From Sedimentisphaerales bacterium (GTDB lineage Bacteria; Planctomycetota; Phycisphaerae; Sedimentisphaerales; Anaerobacaceae): a stretch of 64,000 bases of DNA. Position numbers and translations under genes: made by a program. The stretch is from NCBI GenBank assembly GCA_016936075.1, contig JAFGPS010000079.1, positions 1 to 64,000 of the forward strand, given 5' to 3'. This document shows positions 8,927-17,600 of this stretch, in pieces. The notes beneath the pieces are model-generated. The model was given only the letters and a program-made list of their open reading frames with translations. It was not told the origin of the DNA and did no database searches. Position 1 is the stretch's first letter, and every line of letters starts with the position of its first letter.

Positions 8927-8964
8927 AACTGGATTCCCGCCTTCGCGGGAATGACAGAGTCGTG
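8927..8964 (+). repeat. 38-bp dispersed hairpin repeat, copy B
   Basis: It contains a perfect 8-bp stem (attcccgc / gcgggaat) with a CTTC loop, then ATGACAGAGTCGTG. It matches 6081-6118 in inverted orientation at 34 of 38 positions, with one compensatory stem change. Confidence 0.7.
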
Positions 8965-9022
8965 ATAGCGAATAATCTGTGTAAATCCGCGTTAATCAGT
9001 GGTTAAAATAGTTGGTTTTATT

Positions 9023-11038
9023 ATGAAAATATCTTTAAATTGGTTGAATGATTATATCGAGACGGGCCTTGATGCCGAACAGATCGCTGAAACTCTCAGT
9101 AATATGGGTTTTCCGTGTGAAAGCATTGAAAAGCTCGATAATGATACTGTAATTGATGTTGAAGTGACCAGTAATCGCGGCGATTGTCTGGGTTATATCG
9201 GAGTTGCTCGTGAACTTTCAGTAGCGACGGGCAAAGAGTTGAAGCTCCCTGTTGTCGTGTTGGACGAGTCCGATACAGATGTGACTCAGTTAGCTCAGGT
9301 CGAAGTAGCCGAGCCTGAATTGTGCGGCAGATATACGGCGAGAGTAGTTGAAGGCGTGAAAATCGGTCCTTCTCCCGACTGGCTTGTTGAACGGCTCGAA
9401 GCGATTGGAATGCGAACTGTTAATAATGTAGTCGATGTGACCAATTATGTAATGATGGAAACGGGCCAGCCGCCTCATGCTTTCGATTACGATAAAGTTA
9501 AAGATGGTAAAATTATTGTTCGTAAAGCGAATAAGGGTGAAAATCTTGTTAGTATAGATGGCTCGAAATGTGAACTGACTCCAGATATGCTCATGATTAC
9601 TGACCCGAATGGGCCGGTTGGTATAGCCGGAGTTATGGGCGGTTTGGAAACTGAAGTCACTGATACGACAAAAAGGATTCTTCTTGAAGATGCTTCGTTC
9701 GACCCGGTTTCTATTCGTACTACATCGCGAAGACTGAGTTTGCCTTCTGAAGCTTCGTTCAGATTTGCGCGTATAGTCGATATCGAAAAAATTGACTGGG
9801 CGTCGCAGAGAACATGCCAATTAATAACTCAACTGGCAGGTGGAAAAGTTGCCAAAGGAGTTATCGATATATATCCGAAAAAGAAAGAGCCTGTAAAAAC
9901 AAGCATGCGGCTGTCACGCTTAAAGAAACTTCTTGGAATTGAAGTCCCTCTCGAAGAAGTTTTAAGAATTCTTACGGCATTGAAGTTCGAGCCTGATTTG
10001 CAGAATGATGTGGTAAGCTGTAATATTCCTACGTGGCGAAGCGATGTTCATCGCGAAGTCGATTTGATTGAAGAAGTAGCTCGCGTTTATGGTTATCATC
10101 AGGTTCCAACCGAGAAAAAAATCCAGATAGAAGTCGTTCCTGTAAACGCAAGGCAGAGACTTACCGATTCTGTCGGGACATATCTCAACGCATGCGGCTA
10201 TTACGAAACAATCAATGTGACATTTACCGATAATATCGTTGCTGGACTATTCAATGAGTCGGATTCCGCTTATCTTTCAGTTAAAGATGAATCGAGAAAA
10301 AGTGCGAATGTACTGCGTCAGACACTTATAGGCTCTCTTATGGGTGTACTCCAGACGAATGTAAACGCCAGGAATTTGCCGTGTAGAATATTTGAAATCG
10401 CGGATACTTTTGTCCCTGCGAAAGACAATAGCGATGGTTTGCCGAATGAAAAAACAAAGCTTGCTCTTGTTTGTGACGGAGATTTGCGAACTCTTACCGG
10501 CGTAGTTGAAGGATTAATAAAAAATATCAGCAGAAATGCGATTATAGAAATCACTCCATCAGATTTGAAATGGGCACAAACAGGCGCGCAAATCAAAGTA
10601 AATTCCCAGCCGATAGGTGTAATGGCAGTTGTCGGTTCTGCGATAAAGGATAAATTCGATTTCAAAGAAATCACTCTATGTGCTGCAGAAATTGATTTCG
10701 AATTTCTACTGCAATTGGAAAAAGGCCAGTTAAATGTAAAACCGATTCCAAGATTTCCTGCGATACAGCGTGACTTATCCATTATAGTCGATGAGGATGT
10801 GACATGGTCGCAAATCGTCAAGGCTGTAGAGGAAAAAGCTTCTACGGAACTTGAGCAGGTTAATTTTACAGACATATATCGCGGCAAAGGCATACCCTCC
10901 GGACAGAAAAGCGTTACTTTGTCACTGCAATTCAGAGACGAAGATGGAACGCTTACCCATGAGACCGTAGATACTTTCCAGAAAGAGATTGTTCAAAACC
11001 TTTGTGATTCTGTGAAAGCAGTTTTACGCGATTCATAA
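9023..11038 (+). CDS. pheT: Phenylalanine--tRNA ligase beta subunit, short form without OB-fold insert
   Basis: The protein has 671 residues. It joins with PheS to form the alpha2beta2 enzyme that charges tRNA-Phe. The N-terminal B1 part starts MKISLNWLNDYIETGL and passes straight into VIDVEVTSNRGDCLGYIGVARELS at about residue 45. In full-length PheT (about 790-800 residues) an EMAP-II-like OB fold of roughly 110 residues sits at that point; it is absent here. The B3/B4 editing region (TNYVMMETGQPPHAFDYD, GIAGVMGG), the B5 region and the C-terminal FDX-ACB anticodon-binding domain (from about residue 573, FPAIQRDLSIIVDEDVTW) are present. ATG 9023 is chosen because the MKISLNWL start is family-typical; the upstream in-frame GTG lies in a repeat. 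pheS is not in the window. Confidence 0.93.
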   Translation: MKISLNWLNDYIETGLDAEQIAETLSNMGFPCESIEKLDNDTVIDVEVTSNRGDCLGYIGVARELSVATGKELKLPVVVLDESDTDVTQLAQVEVAEPELCGRYTARVVEGVKIGPSPDWLVERLEAIGMRTVNNVVDVTNYVMMETGQPPHAFDYDKVKDGKIIVRKANKGENLVSIDGSKCELTPDMLMITDPNGPVGIAGVMGGLETEVTDTTKRILLEDASFDPVSIRTTSRRLSLPSEASFRFARIVDIEKIDWASQRTCQLITQLAGGKVAKGVIDIYPKKKEPVKTSMRLSRLKKLLGIEVPLEEVLRILTALKFEPDLQNDVVSCNIPTWRSDVHREVDLIEEVARVYGYHQVPTEKKIQIEVVPVNARQRLTDSVGTYLNACGYYETINVTFTDNIVAGLFNESDSAYLSVKDESRKSANVLRQTLIGSLMGVLQTNVNARNLPCRIFEIADTFVPAKDNSDGLPNEKTKLALVCDGDLRTLTGVVEGLIKNISRNAIIEITPSDLKWAQTGAQIKVNSQPIGVMAVVGSAIKDKFDFKEITLCAAEIDFEFLLQLEKGQLNVKPIPRFPAIQRDLSIIVDEDVTWSQIVKAVEEKASTELEQVNFTDIYRGKGIPSGQKSVTLSLQFRDEDGTLTHETVDTFQKEIVQNLCDSVKAVLRDS

Positions 11039-11072
11039 ATCATTTTTGCTGAAATATCCAAAGTATTATTGC

Positions 11073-11111
11073 AACGAAATAAGTCCCTGAAAAAGAAGGA
11101 TTTGTTTCGTT
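11073..11111 (+). terminator. Possible terminator hairpin after pheT
   Basis: Arms 11073-11086 and 11098-11111 pair over 14 positions (12 Watson-Crick, 2 G-U) around an 11-base loop. The downstream sequence (atatctatg) is not a clear U tract. The hairpin is well supported but its role as an intrinsic terminator is not. Confidence 0.45.
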
Positions 11112-11301
11112 ATATCTATGTAAGTCATTGTATATAAATAGCTTACGTAAAATATTTCCAATTGAGTTATCTGGTAATTTGGGGGCTTATTAGAAAAAAT
11201 AAATTTTCTTTACAACGAATTTATCCGTCATGCGTTCTTATTAATAATGATACAGAAATTGATATGCTTGAATAGATTTTGTATTGGGCAGATTTATTTC
11301 T

Positions 11302-11330
11302 TTGAAATTCAGGGAATTAAGCAATATTAT
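11302..11330 (+). promoter_or_regulatory. Putative sigma70-type promoter of the envelope cluster
   Basis: TTGAAA (11302-11307), a 17-base spacer and TATTAT (11325-11330), each box 5/6 to consensus. A start near 11337 would give a leader of about 55 bases, with the AAGGAG site at 11380-11385. Confidence 0.55.
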
Positions 11331-11391
11331 TGTAAAAAATCAATAGCGAACAAGTAAACAAAAATGAATTTTTTTGATAAGGAGTTTTGAA

Positions 11392-13266
11392 ATGCTAAGC
11401 GAAATCAGAAAAAATGAGAGGAAGTTATTTACCTTTGCAGTGCAGGTCATTATCTGTACTTTGGTAATTTGTTCAGGAATTGCTTCAGCAGAAACAAGAT
11501 TCGCAGATGAAATAGGCAATGTAACAGTTGGAGATTTCAAAGAAACGACTCCAATGAAAGTTCCGTTCATTCTCTGGGGTGGGGACATTCCGACTTTCTA
11601 TGCGAACGGCGGCTTGAAAACTCAGCCGGGTACAATATTCGCAAATCTTGGTTTGAATATCGAACTTGTTCGCGGCGATGACTTTCTTCAGCAGGTAAGA
11701 GACTATATGAAAGGCGATTCTGCGTTTCTCAGGGGTGTTTTCGGAATGCCCAGCCAGGCTTCAGAAGTTATAGGAAGCGATTCGCGTACAAAACCTTATA
11801 TGTTCATGCAAATGACATGGAGTGCCGGTGATCATTGTGTTGCACGTGAAGAAATAAAAACTCTAACAGACTTAAAGGGCAAGAAAATTTGCCTTCAGAC
11901 AGGCGGGCCGCATGATGTCGGTTTTGTCGATGATGTTCTTACAACAGCAGGTTTAAAAAGAGACGATGTGACTTTAGTTTTCGCGAAAGATTTAACCGCT
12001 ACTGCCAACTCACCTGCAGAAATGTTCAGGAAAGACAGTAGTATCGCGGCGTGTTTTGTCGTATCTCCTGATATGATTGGTTTGACAGGAGGTTTCGATA
12101 GTATCGGAACCGGCGCAGAAGGTACCGTTAAAGGTGCGCATATACTCGTATCAACCGCAGAACTTTCTTATTCCATTGCAGATACATATGTTTGTAGAAG
12201 CGATTATTGGACAAAACATTCGGATGTTGTGACAAAATTTGCGGCAGGTTATTTGAAAGCATGCGAGGAAGTAATTGATTTGAAAAAAGCATACGAATCA
12301 AATAGCTCAAGTTCCAATGGTCAAAAATACAGAGCACTTTTGCAAATGGCACAGGATATTTATGGTAAAACCGATATACCTACAATAGAAGATGCTCATG
12401 GTTTGCTTTGTGACTGTACATTTGTGGGTCATCCCGGAAATATCGCCTTCTTCAAACAGGCGAACAATTCTCATGGATTTGACGTTTTCCAGAACAAGCT
12501 GCTCGATATAGTTGTATCAAGAGGGTACGCAAAAGTTCGTCAGGGTATTTTTCCAAGTCCTATTGACTGGAACTCTTCTGCATTCGATATTTTGACAAAA
12601 AAGCAGGTTGCCCGCGGAGAAAGATTTAATCCTGAAGCAGTTCTTAAAGAAATCGAAGCATTAAATCAAGGTTCACTTGATACCAGAACGATTTTATCTT
12701 TTGCTATTAACTTCAAATCGAATCAGGACACTTTCTCTGAATTACAGTATGGTTCCGAATATCAGAGAGTTGTCGATGCTCTTGGAAAATTCGGTAATGC
12801 TGTAATTGCTATCAGGGGACATGCAGATGTCACAAAGGTTCTTTCTGAATGCGTTCAAGCAGGTATGGAAAAGAATATACTGAAACAATCAGGCACTACC
12901 GGAAACTATAATTATTATCTCAACGGCAGGCCGCTTGATCTTAACTCTACTGCAGAAATAGTAAAGCTTATCGATAATGGTTCGTTCGATGGAAGTGCCA
13001 ATCATAATCCGAGGGAAGTTATGAATGCCGCACGTAATTTATCGAGAAGCAGAGCAGAGGCCGTTCGCGATTCCATCGTGGATTTTGCAAGGAAAAATAA
13101 TATAACCCTGGATATAAGCCAGATTCAGCCGGTGGGTGTCGGTGTAAAAGAGCCGCTCATTACAAAACCGAGTAATATGGCAGAAGCAGAGCAGAACATG
13201 AGAGTTGAGTTCAGGATTATCAGAGTAAACGCCGAAGCAATCAATCCTTCTGATTTTGATTTCTAA
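11392..13266 (+). CDS. Periplasmic solute-binding protein fused to OmpA peptidoglycan-binding domain
   Basis: The protein has 624 residues. The signal peptide is at about residues 1-35 (ends IASA). Residues about 45-330 match NMT1/SsuA-type solute-binding proteins: an ILWGGDIPTFYANGG opening, LTDLKGKKICLQTG as the second-lobe entry, and an AACFVVSPDMIG strand. Residues about 436-615 form an OmpA-like domain with ILSFAINFKSNQDTF, AIRGHADV and a late SRSRAEAVRDSIVDFA...VGVGVKEPL stretch; an extra segment of about 55 residues interrupts it. It is the first gene of the ten-gene cluster. ATG 11392 is preceded by AAGGAG at 7 bases, so the longer frame from TTG 11374 is rejected. Inferred role: a cell-wall-anchored ligand sensor or binding protein for the ABC transporter encoded downstream. 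Confidence 0.8.
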   Translation: MLSEIRKNERKLFTFAVQVIICTLVICSGIASAETRFADEIGNVTVGDFKETTPMKVPFILWGGDIPTFYANGGLKTQPGTIFANLGLNIELVRGDDFLQQVRDYMKGDSAFLRGVFGMPSQASEVIGSDSRTKPYMFMQMTWSAGDHCVAREEIKTLTDLKGKKICLQTGGPHDVGFVDDVLTTAGLKRDDVTLVFAKDLTATANSPAEMFRKDSSIAACFVVSPDMIGLTGGFDSIGTGAEGTVKGAHILVSTAELSYSIADTYVCRSDYWTKHSDVVTKFAAGYLKACEEVIDLKKAYESNSSSSNGQKYRALLQMAQDIYGKTDIPTIEDAHGLLCDCTFVGHPGNIAFFKQANNSHGFDVFQNKLLDIVVSRGYAKVRQGIFPSPIDWNSSAFDILTKKQVARGERFNPEAVLKEIEALNQGSLDTRTILSFAINFKSNQDTFSELQYGSEYQRVVDALGKFGNAVIAIRGHADVTKVLSECVQAGMEKNILKQSGTTGNYNYYLNGRPLDLNSTAEIVKLIDNGSFDGSANHNPREVMNAARNLSRSRAEAVRDSIVDFARKNNITLDISQIQPVGVGVKEPLITKPSNMAEAEQNMRVEFRIIRVNAEAINPSDFDF

Positions 13267-13325
13267 AAAACATCGAGAAAAATTATATTTATCTAAAATT
13301 CTAATTTTTCTATAGGAGACTTAAA

Positions 13326-14276
13326 ATGAAACATAATCTGATTTTAGCAATATTTACTTTTGCTATACTCTTTGCTTGTCGTACTTACTCTCAGGAAACT
13401 GATATAGACAATGTAGTTATTGTTCTTGACGCTTCAGGTAGTATGAATGAAGGAATGAGAGATGCCCAGGGAAAAGAAGTAAAGAAGATTGACGCGGCCA
13501 AAGCCGCTCTTTATGAAGTATTAAATCAAGTCCCGGATACAACCCATATAGGATTATTTGTTTTCAGTTCAACAAGAGGTAGCGGCGTATGGTTCTATGA
13601 TCTCGGACCTAAAGATGACGCGAAACTGAAACAGGCGATTAACTCGATTCAACCTTCTGGAGGAACTCCTCTCGGTACCTATATGAAAGTAGGTGCCGAT
13701 AGACTGCTAAAAGAAAGGGAAAAGCAGTTTAATTACGGATCATACAGGCTGCTCGTAGTGACAGATGGTGAAGCCAATAACGAGAGGCCTAATTTGGTAG
13801 ATGATTATACGAAAGAAATAATGTCAAGGGGAATAACTCTTGATGCTATCGGAGTTTCCATGGCAAACAAGCATACTCTTGCAACAAAGGTTCATAGTTA
13901 TCGTAGTGCAAAAGATCCGGAATCTTTCACACGAGCCGTAAGGGAAGTTTTTGCGGAAATATCTTCTGAAAAGAATGATGTCGCCGGAGAAGATGCATTT
14001 GCTTTAATTGCGGGGATTCCGACAGAAGTTGCAGCCGGGATGATTTCGGCTCTTTCAAATACTGGAAACAATCCGATTGGAGAAAGGTCTGCTCAGCCGA
14101 TAGTTGGTCAGGTTCAGCGTCCACAAAATCCTCCTGTGAGAAATGTTATCCCTCCCCAGGTTCAAACTCAAAGTCATAGAAGAAACGCCCCAATGGCTTT
14201 TATGAAAGTGGTTATAAGTGTATTTATCATAATATTTATCCTTGCAGGAGTTATCAAAATGTCGTCTAATTCATAA
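13326..14276 (+). CDS. Exported von Willebrand factor A domain protein with C-terminal membrane anchor
   Basis: The protein has 316 residues. An N-terminal signal (about 1-22) contains LFAC, which could be a poor lipobox (Cys18). The vWA domain covers about residues 28-215 with a complete metal-ion site: DASGSMN (residues 34-40), the Thr of GGTPLG near 114 and the Asp of VTDGE near 147. A Pro/Gln-rich linker (about 255-290) leads to a C-terminal helix (about 296-313), so the domain should sit in the periplasm tethered to the inner membrane. An AGGAG site precedes ATG 13326, 59 bases after the SBP-OmpA gene. vWA domains bind partners in a metal-dependent way; partners here are presumably other products of the cluster. 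Confidence 0.82.
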   Translation: MKHNLILAIFTFAILFACRTYSQETDIDNVVIVLDASGSMNEGMRDAQGKEVKKIDAAKAALYEVLNQVPDTTHIGLFVFSSTRGSGVWFYDLGPKDDAKLKQAINSIQPSGGTPLGTYMKVGADRLLKEREKQFNYGSYRLLVVTDGEANNERPNLVDDYTKEIMSRGITLDAIGVSMANKHTLATKVHSYRSAKDPESFTRAVREVFAEISSEKNDVAGEDAFALIAGIPTEVAAGMISALSNTGNNPIGERSAQPIVGQVQRPQNPPVRNVIPPQVQTQSHRRNAPMAFMKVVISVFIIIFILAGVIKMSSNS

Positions 14277-14304
14277 AACGACAACATTAGTACAGGAGTA
14301 TAAG

Positions 14305-15867
14305 ATGAGCATTGAAAGCAAAGCCAGAAAAGTCGCTCTTGCTTCGCTTGTATGGATTATAACTGTTCTTATTGTTTTTGGTGGGATTTGGTTTTGGATT
14401 TCACGCTCTAAAGCCAAATTGACAGACGAGACAGGCTCTGCAAGCAAGTACAAAGAAGAGGTTCGGATTATTGCCGACTCCTTTTCCGGGTATGCCGGTT
14501 TGCGCAAATCTTCAGAAGAACTCAAGAGCAAGGGAATCAAGCTTATAGTTCAGGATGATGGTGCGGATTATATAGGAAGGATTAAAGCTTTAAGGGATAA
14601 TAAAGCAGACATGGCTGTATTTACAGTTGACTCATTATTAACCTCCGGTATTAAAATAAAAGAATTCCCTGTCAGTACAGTTCTTATTATAGACGAGACA
14701 AAAGGCGCTGATGCAATTGTTGCTTACAAAAGCGCATTGAAAAATATTCAGGATTTGAATAGAAAAGACGCGAAAATAGTATTAACTCCATCTTCACCGA
14801 GCGAATTTTTGGCAAGAGTCGCTCTGGCGAGCTTTAACCTTCCCGAACTGCCGAACAATTGGATCGAAGAAGCGGACGGAGCAAAAGAAGTATATAACAA
14901 ATTCAGGAAAGCATCGAGAACGGAGCCTAAAGCTTATGTTATGTGGGAACCCTATGTCTCAATGGCTTTGAAAGATTCTGATGCAACGATTATTCTCGGA
15001 AGTGACAAACTCAAAGGTTATATAGTTGATGTTTTAGTGGCAAGAAGAGAATTCATCAAGCAAAGGCCGGATTTAGTTAAGCAGGTTATCCAGGCTTATC
15101 TAAGCACTGCTTACAGTTACAAAGATAACATGCCGAAACTGGTTTTGGAAGATTCCAGGAAAACAGATAGTACTTTGAGCAAAAGTGAATCGGAGCAGGT
15201 TGTAAAGGGAATTCAATGGAAAAACACCCTCGAAAATTATGCTCATTTTAATCTATTGGACAGAAAAGAAGCACGAGGACTGGAGGACCTTGAAACAATT
15301 ATAAGTAAGATTACAGGAGTTCTCGTTACAACAGGCGCAATAAGTCAGGAAGAGGGTGACAATATCGAGCCTACAATTTTGTTTTATGACAGGTTTCTAC
15401 AGGAATTAAAACAGGCTAATTTTCACCCGGGCAAAAAACTTAATATAATTAGCGGAAATACGCTCGCTAACGACGAACAGGTAAGAGGCGATGTCGAATT
15501 GCCTGTGTTAACAGAAGGGCAGTGGGACAGCTTAATTCCAGTCGGGCAGATGAGAGTACAGGATATTAGTTTCAGAAGAGGAACGTCTGAGCTTAGCGAT
15601 TTTTCAAAGCATGATTTGCAGGAATTGACGAGCAAGTTAAAATCTTTTCCTCAATATTATCTCGTGATTACTGGTAATGCCAGAGCCGAAGGGGATCCTA
15701 AGGCAAATTTAAAACTCGCTGAAACCAGGTCGAAAGTTGTAGCAGAATATCTTATTTTAAGATTAGGTATAAGTAGAAACAGAATAAAAACGATAGCTGC
15801 GGAACCTTCAATGACAGGTGGTGACGCTCAATCAGTAAGTTTCCAGTTAGGACAGATTCCTTATTAA
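14305..15867 (+). CDS. Membrane-anchored solute-binding protein with C-terminal OmpA domain
   Basis: The protein has 520 residues. A single helix at about residues 8-29 is followed by a periplasmic SBP domain (about 50-330). Its SsuA/NMT1-like features include DNKADMAVFTVDSLLTSG, TPSSPSEFLARVAL and AYVMWEPYVSMAL. The C-terminal OmpA-like domain (about 420-520) reads DISFRRGTSELSDFSKHDL, then YYLVITGNARAEGD and LAETRSKVVAEYL, as in peptidoglycan-binding OmpA modules. The protein would bridge inner membrane and cell wall. ATG 14305 has an AGGAG site at 14294-14298. The frame extends upstream to TTG 14242, overlapping the vWA gene, but has no better start there. Confidence 0.8.
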   Translation: MSIESKARKVALASLVWIITVLIVFGGIWFWISRSKAKLTDETGSASKYKEEVRIIADSFSGYAGLRKSSEELKSKGIKLIVQDDGADYIGRIKALRDNKADMAVFTVDSLLTSGIKIKEFPVSTVLIIDETKGADAIVAYKSALKNIQDLNRKDAKIVLTPSSPSEFLARVALASFNLPELPNNWIEEADGAKEVYNKFRKASRTEPKAYVMWEPYVSMALKDSDATIILGSDKLKGYIVDVLVARREFIKQRPDLVKQVIQAYLSTAYSYKDNMPKLVLEDSRKTDSTLSKSESEQVVKGIQWKNTLENYAHFNLLDRKEARGLEDLETIISKITGVLVTTGAISQEEGDNIEPTILFYDRFLQELKQANFHPGKKLNIISGNTLANDEQVRGDVELPVLTEGQWDSLIPVGQMRVQDISFRRGTSELSDFSKHDLQELTSKLKSFPQYYLVITGNARAEGDPKANLKLAETRSKVVAEYLILRLGISRNRIKTIAAEPSMTGGDAQSVSFQLGQIPY

Positions 15868-15889
15868 CGATTTAGCAGGGCAGGTAACT

Positions 15890-16633
15890 ATGGATAAAGA
15901 AAGATTCAGGAGGAAGTACCTGTTAGGTATTTTCTTGAGTCCTTTGACACTCTTCCCTGCGGCAGCCGGTTTTACGGGATTTTTGGGTTTTATGCTGTTT
16001 CAGAAAACGGTTAATGCAGTTGTCAGCCTGGCGATTGGATTGGGATTAGGACTCGGAATACTGGCTCAGAGATTGATAATAGGCTCTGAAAAAATTGCCC
16101 AAAAAGCAAAAAAGGAAACCGAAGATGAAGAACGAGCCGAAAGAGAAACGAAACTTGATAAGCTTGATAAAGAATTAAGAAAAACACGTGGCAAGCAGGA
16201 CGAGGAAGCATTAAGAGAATTGAGGTTTTTAGTAGATAATTTTAATAAGAGTGATTTATGGAAGCAAAGCCTGGATGCTGTTTCAGCAAATAGCTTACTA
16301 TCAACGATAGATGAGATTTTTGAGCAGTGTTTAAGCTCTTTGTATCAAACCATCCAGCTTTACCAACTTGCTCAGGAAGCTCCTTCAAAAAGAATAAGTG
16401 ATTCGATTCTGGGAAAACGTGACTCAATTATAAAAGGAGTTCAGGACAGCGTCACCAGGCTGAATGTGACACTATGTGCGGCTCAGGAGTTGAGAGTCTC
16501 GAATGATCAGGAAGCAAAGCTTTCGAGATTAAGCGAAGAGCTTACGAGCCAGCTTGATATTGCAAAACGTGTCCAGGAAAGGCTGGAGAATATCCGTTTG
16601 AACGATTATGATGCTGAAAATACAGCTATGTAA
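15890..16633 (+). CDS. Membrane protein with long coiled-coil domain
   Basis: The protein has 247 residues with two hydrophobic helices at about residues 11-32 and 37-58. A highly charged coiled coil follows (about 65-115, rich in K, E, R), then a helical domain to the end. I recognise no family. The helical C-terminal part could interact with the PspA homologue encoded 76 bases downstream. GGCAGG lies before ATG 15890, and the gene follows its upstream neighbour by 22 bases, so co-transcription is likely. Confidence 0.7.
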   Translation: MDKERFRRKYLLGIFLSPLTLFPAAAGFTGFLGFMLFQKTVNAVVSLAIGLGLGLGILAQRLIIGSEKIAQKAKKETEDEERAERETKLDKLDKELRKTRGKQDEEALRELRFLVDNFNKSDLWKQSLDAVSANSLLSTIDEIFEQCLSSLYQTIQLYQLAQEAPSKRISDSILGKRDSIIKGVQDSVTRLNVTLCAAQELRVSNDQEAKLSRLSEELTSQLDIAKRVQERLENIRLNDYDAENTAM

Positions 16634-16709
16634 ATTTACTTTAATATAAGTGTTTTCGTAAAGAAAAGAGTAATTGGAGTTTAAGAGCAATTATTTAAGG
16701 AGAACCTAA

Positions 16710-17528
16710 ATGGGTGCAATAGGCAGGTTATTCAGAAACATGTGGTATTTTCTGACTGGAAAAGTCGACAGGATGAGCGAAGGTATGGAAAAAGATCCTA
16801 CCGTCATTAGAAAACAATTCGATGTGATAATCGAACAAAGGAAGATGAGCATCAATCAATATGTCGAAGCAGTCTCCGGTTTAATTGCCGTCCAGGAAAA
16901 GAAAAAAGCCCGGCTCGAGTATGCCTCGAAAGAGCTTGATAGATTATCTACTCTGCAGGATGGCGCTATTGCTATGGCAAAGAACAGGATGAAGGAGCTT
17001 CAGAAGCAAGGTATGACGAAAGAGCAGATAGAAGCAGATGCTACCTATATGAAATGCCTCACAGGCTATCAGGATTTTGCTTCATCCATCACTCAATATG
17101 AAAGTGAGTGCAAGGCTCTTGAAGATGAGATACAGACATCTCAAAAAGAAATTGATAGTCACAAGCTTCGTCTTGAGCAGCTTAAGAGGAGTATCGCGGA
17201 AGTCAAGAAAGAGAAAGACGCGACTGTCGCCGATATAATTTCAGCTAGGGAAGAAGATGGAATTAACAAAGTTCTGGCCGGAATATCGACAGATAAAACA
17301 GGAGAAATGCTCGAACGTCTAAGAGATAACAGGCAAAAAGCGAAAGCACGAGCCAGAACTACAAGAGAACTTGCTCAGACTGATACCGCACAAAGCATGG
17401 CGGAATTTGAGAAGTTTGCCTCTGAAAGTGTCGCGAAAACTAACTTTAATGATCTTATTGGCCTTGGTGATCAGCCTTCAGTTGAGACTCCTTCTGAAGA
17501 TAAGCCTGGAAAGATTTCTGAAGGTTAA
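16710..17528 (+). CDS. PspA/IM30 (Vipp1) family protein
   Basis: The protein has 272 residues and is almost entirely helical. The N-terminus MGAIGRLFRNMWYFLTGKVDRM corresponds to the membrane-binding amphipathic helix plus helix 1 of PspA/IM30. A coiled-coil hairpin follows (about 25-190, with VEAVSGLIAVQEKKKARLE) and then acidic, low-complexity C-terminal residues. PspA/IM30 proteins belong to the ESCRT-III superfamily; they polymerise on membranes and protect or remodel them under stress. The gene has its own AAGGAG site. Here it is embedded among ABC transporter genes instead of the classic pspABC set, and an AAA ATPase is encoded in the same cluster. Confidence 0.82.
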   Translation: MGAIGRLFRNMWYFLTGKVDRMSEGMEKDPTVIRKQFDVIIEQRKMSINQYVEAVSGLIAVQEKKKARLEYASKELDRLSTLQDGAIAMAKNRMKELQKQGMTKEQIEADATYMKCLTGYQDFASSITQYESECKALEDEIQTSQKEIDSHKLRLEQLKRSIAEVKKEKDATVADIISAREEDGINKVLAGISTDKTGEMLERLRDNRQKAKARARTTRELAQTDTAQSMAEFEKFASESVAKTNFNDLIGLGDQPSVETPSEDKPGKISEG

Positions 17529-17600
17529 TTTGCTTTTTCCCATTTAATATTAATAGAGTTTAATTTTTAAAAAATATTTACGAGATTAAGGAGAAATAAA

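Larger units (their letters stand above)
8545..9022. other. Intergenic stretch packed with short repeats
   Basis: These 478 bases between the divergent AAA ATPase gene and pheT contain no supported gene. They contain a perfect 15-bp inverted pair (8645-8659/8715-8729), a 7-bp hairpin (8856-8873), a 10-bp tandem doublet (8886-8905), the 38-bp hairpin repeat copy B (8927-8964), and an AATCTGTGTAAATCCGCG-type sequence (8974-9005) running up to pheT. Confidence 0.65.
11039..11391. other. Intergenic stretch with hairpin and promoter
   Basis: These 353 AT-rich bases between pheT and the envelope cluster hold a 14-bp RNA stem (11073-11111) and a good sigma70-type promoter (11302-11330). No additional gene is seen. 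Confidence 0.6.

Noticed and set aside
8999-9022. Upstream GTG start for PheT
   Set aside because: It lies in the repeat-like AATCAGTGGTTA sequence and adds eight non-conserved residues; the family starts MKISLNWL at 9023.
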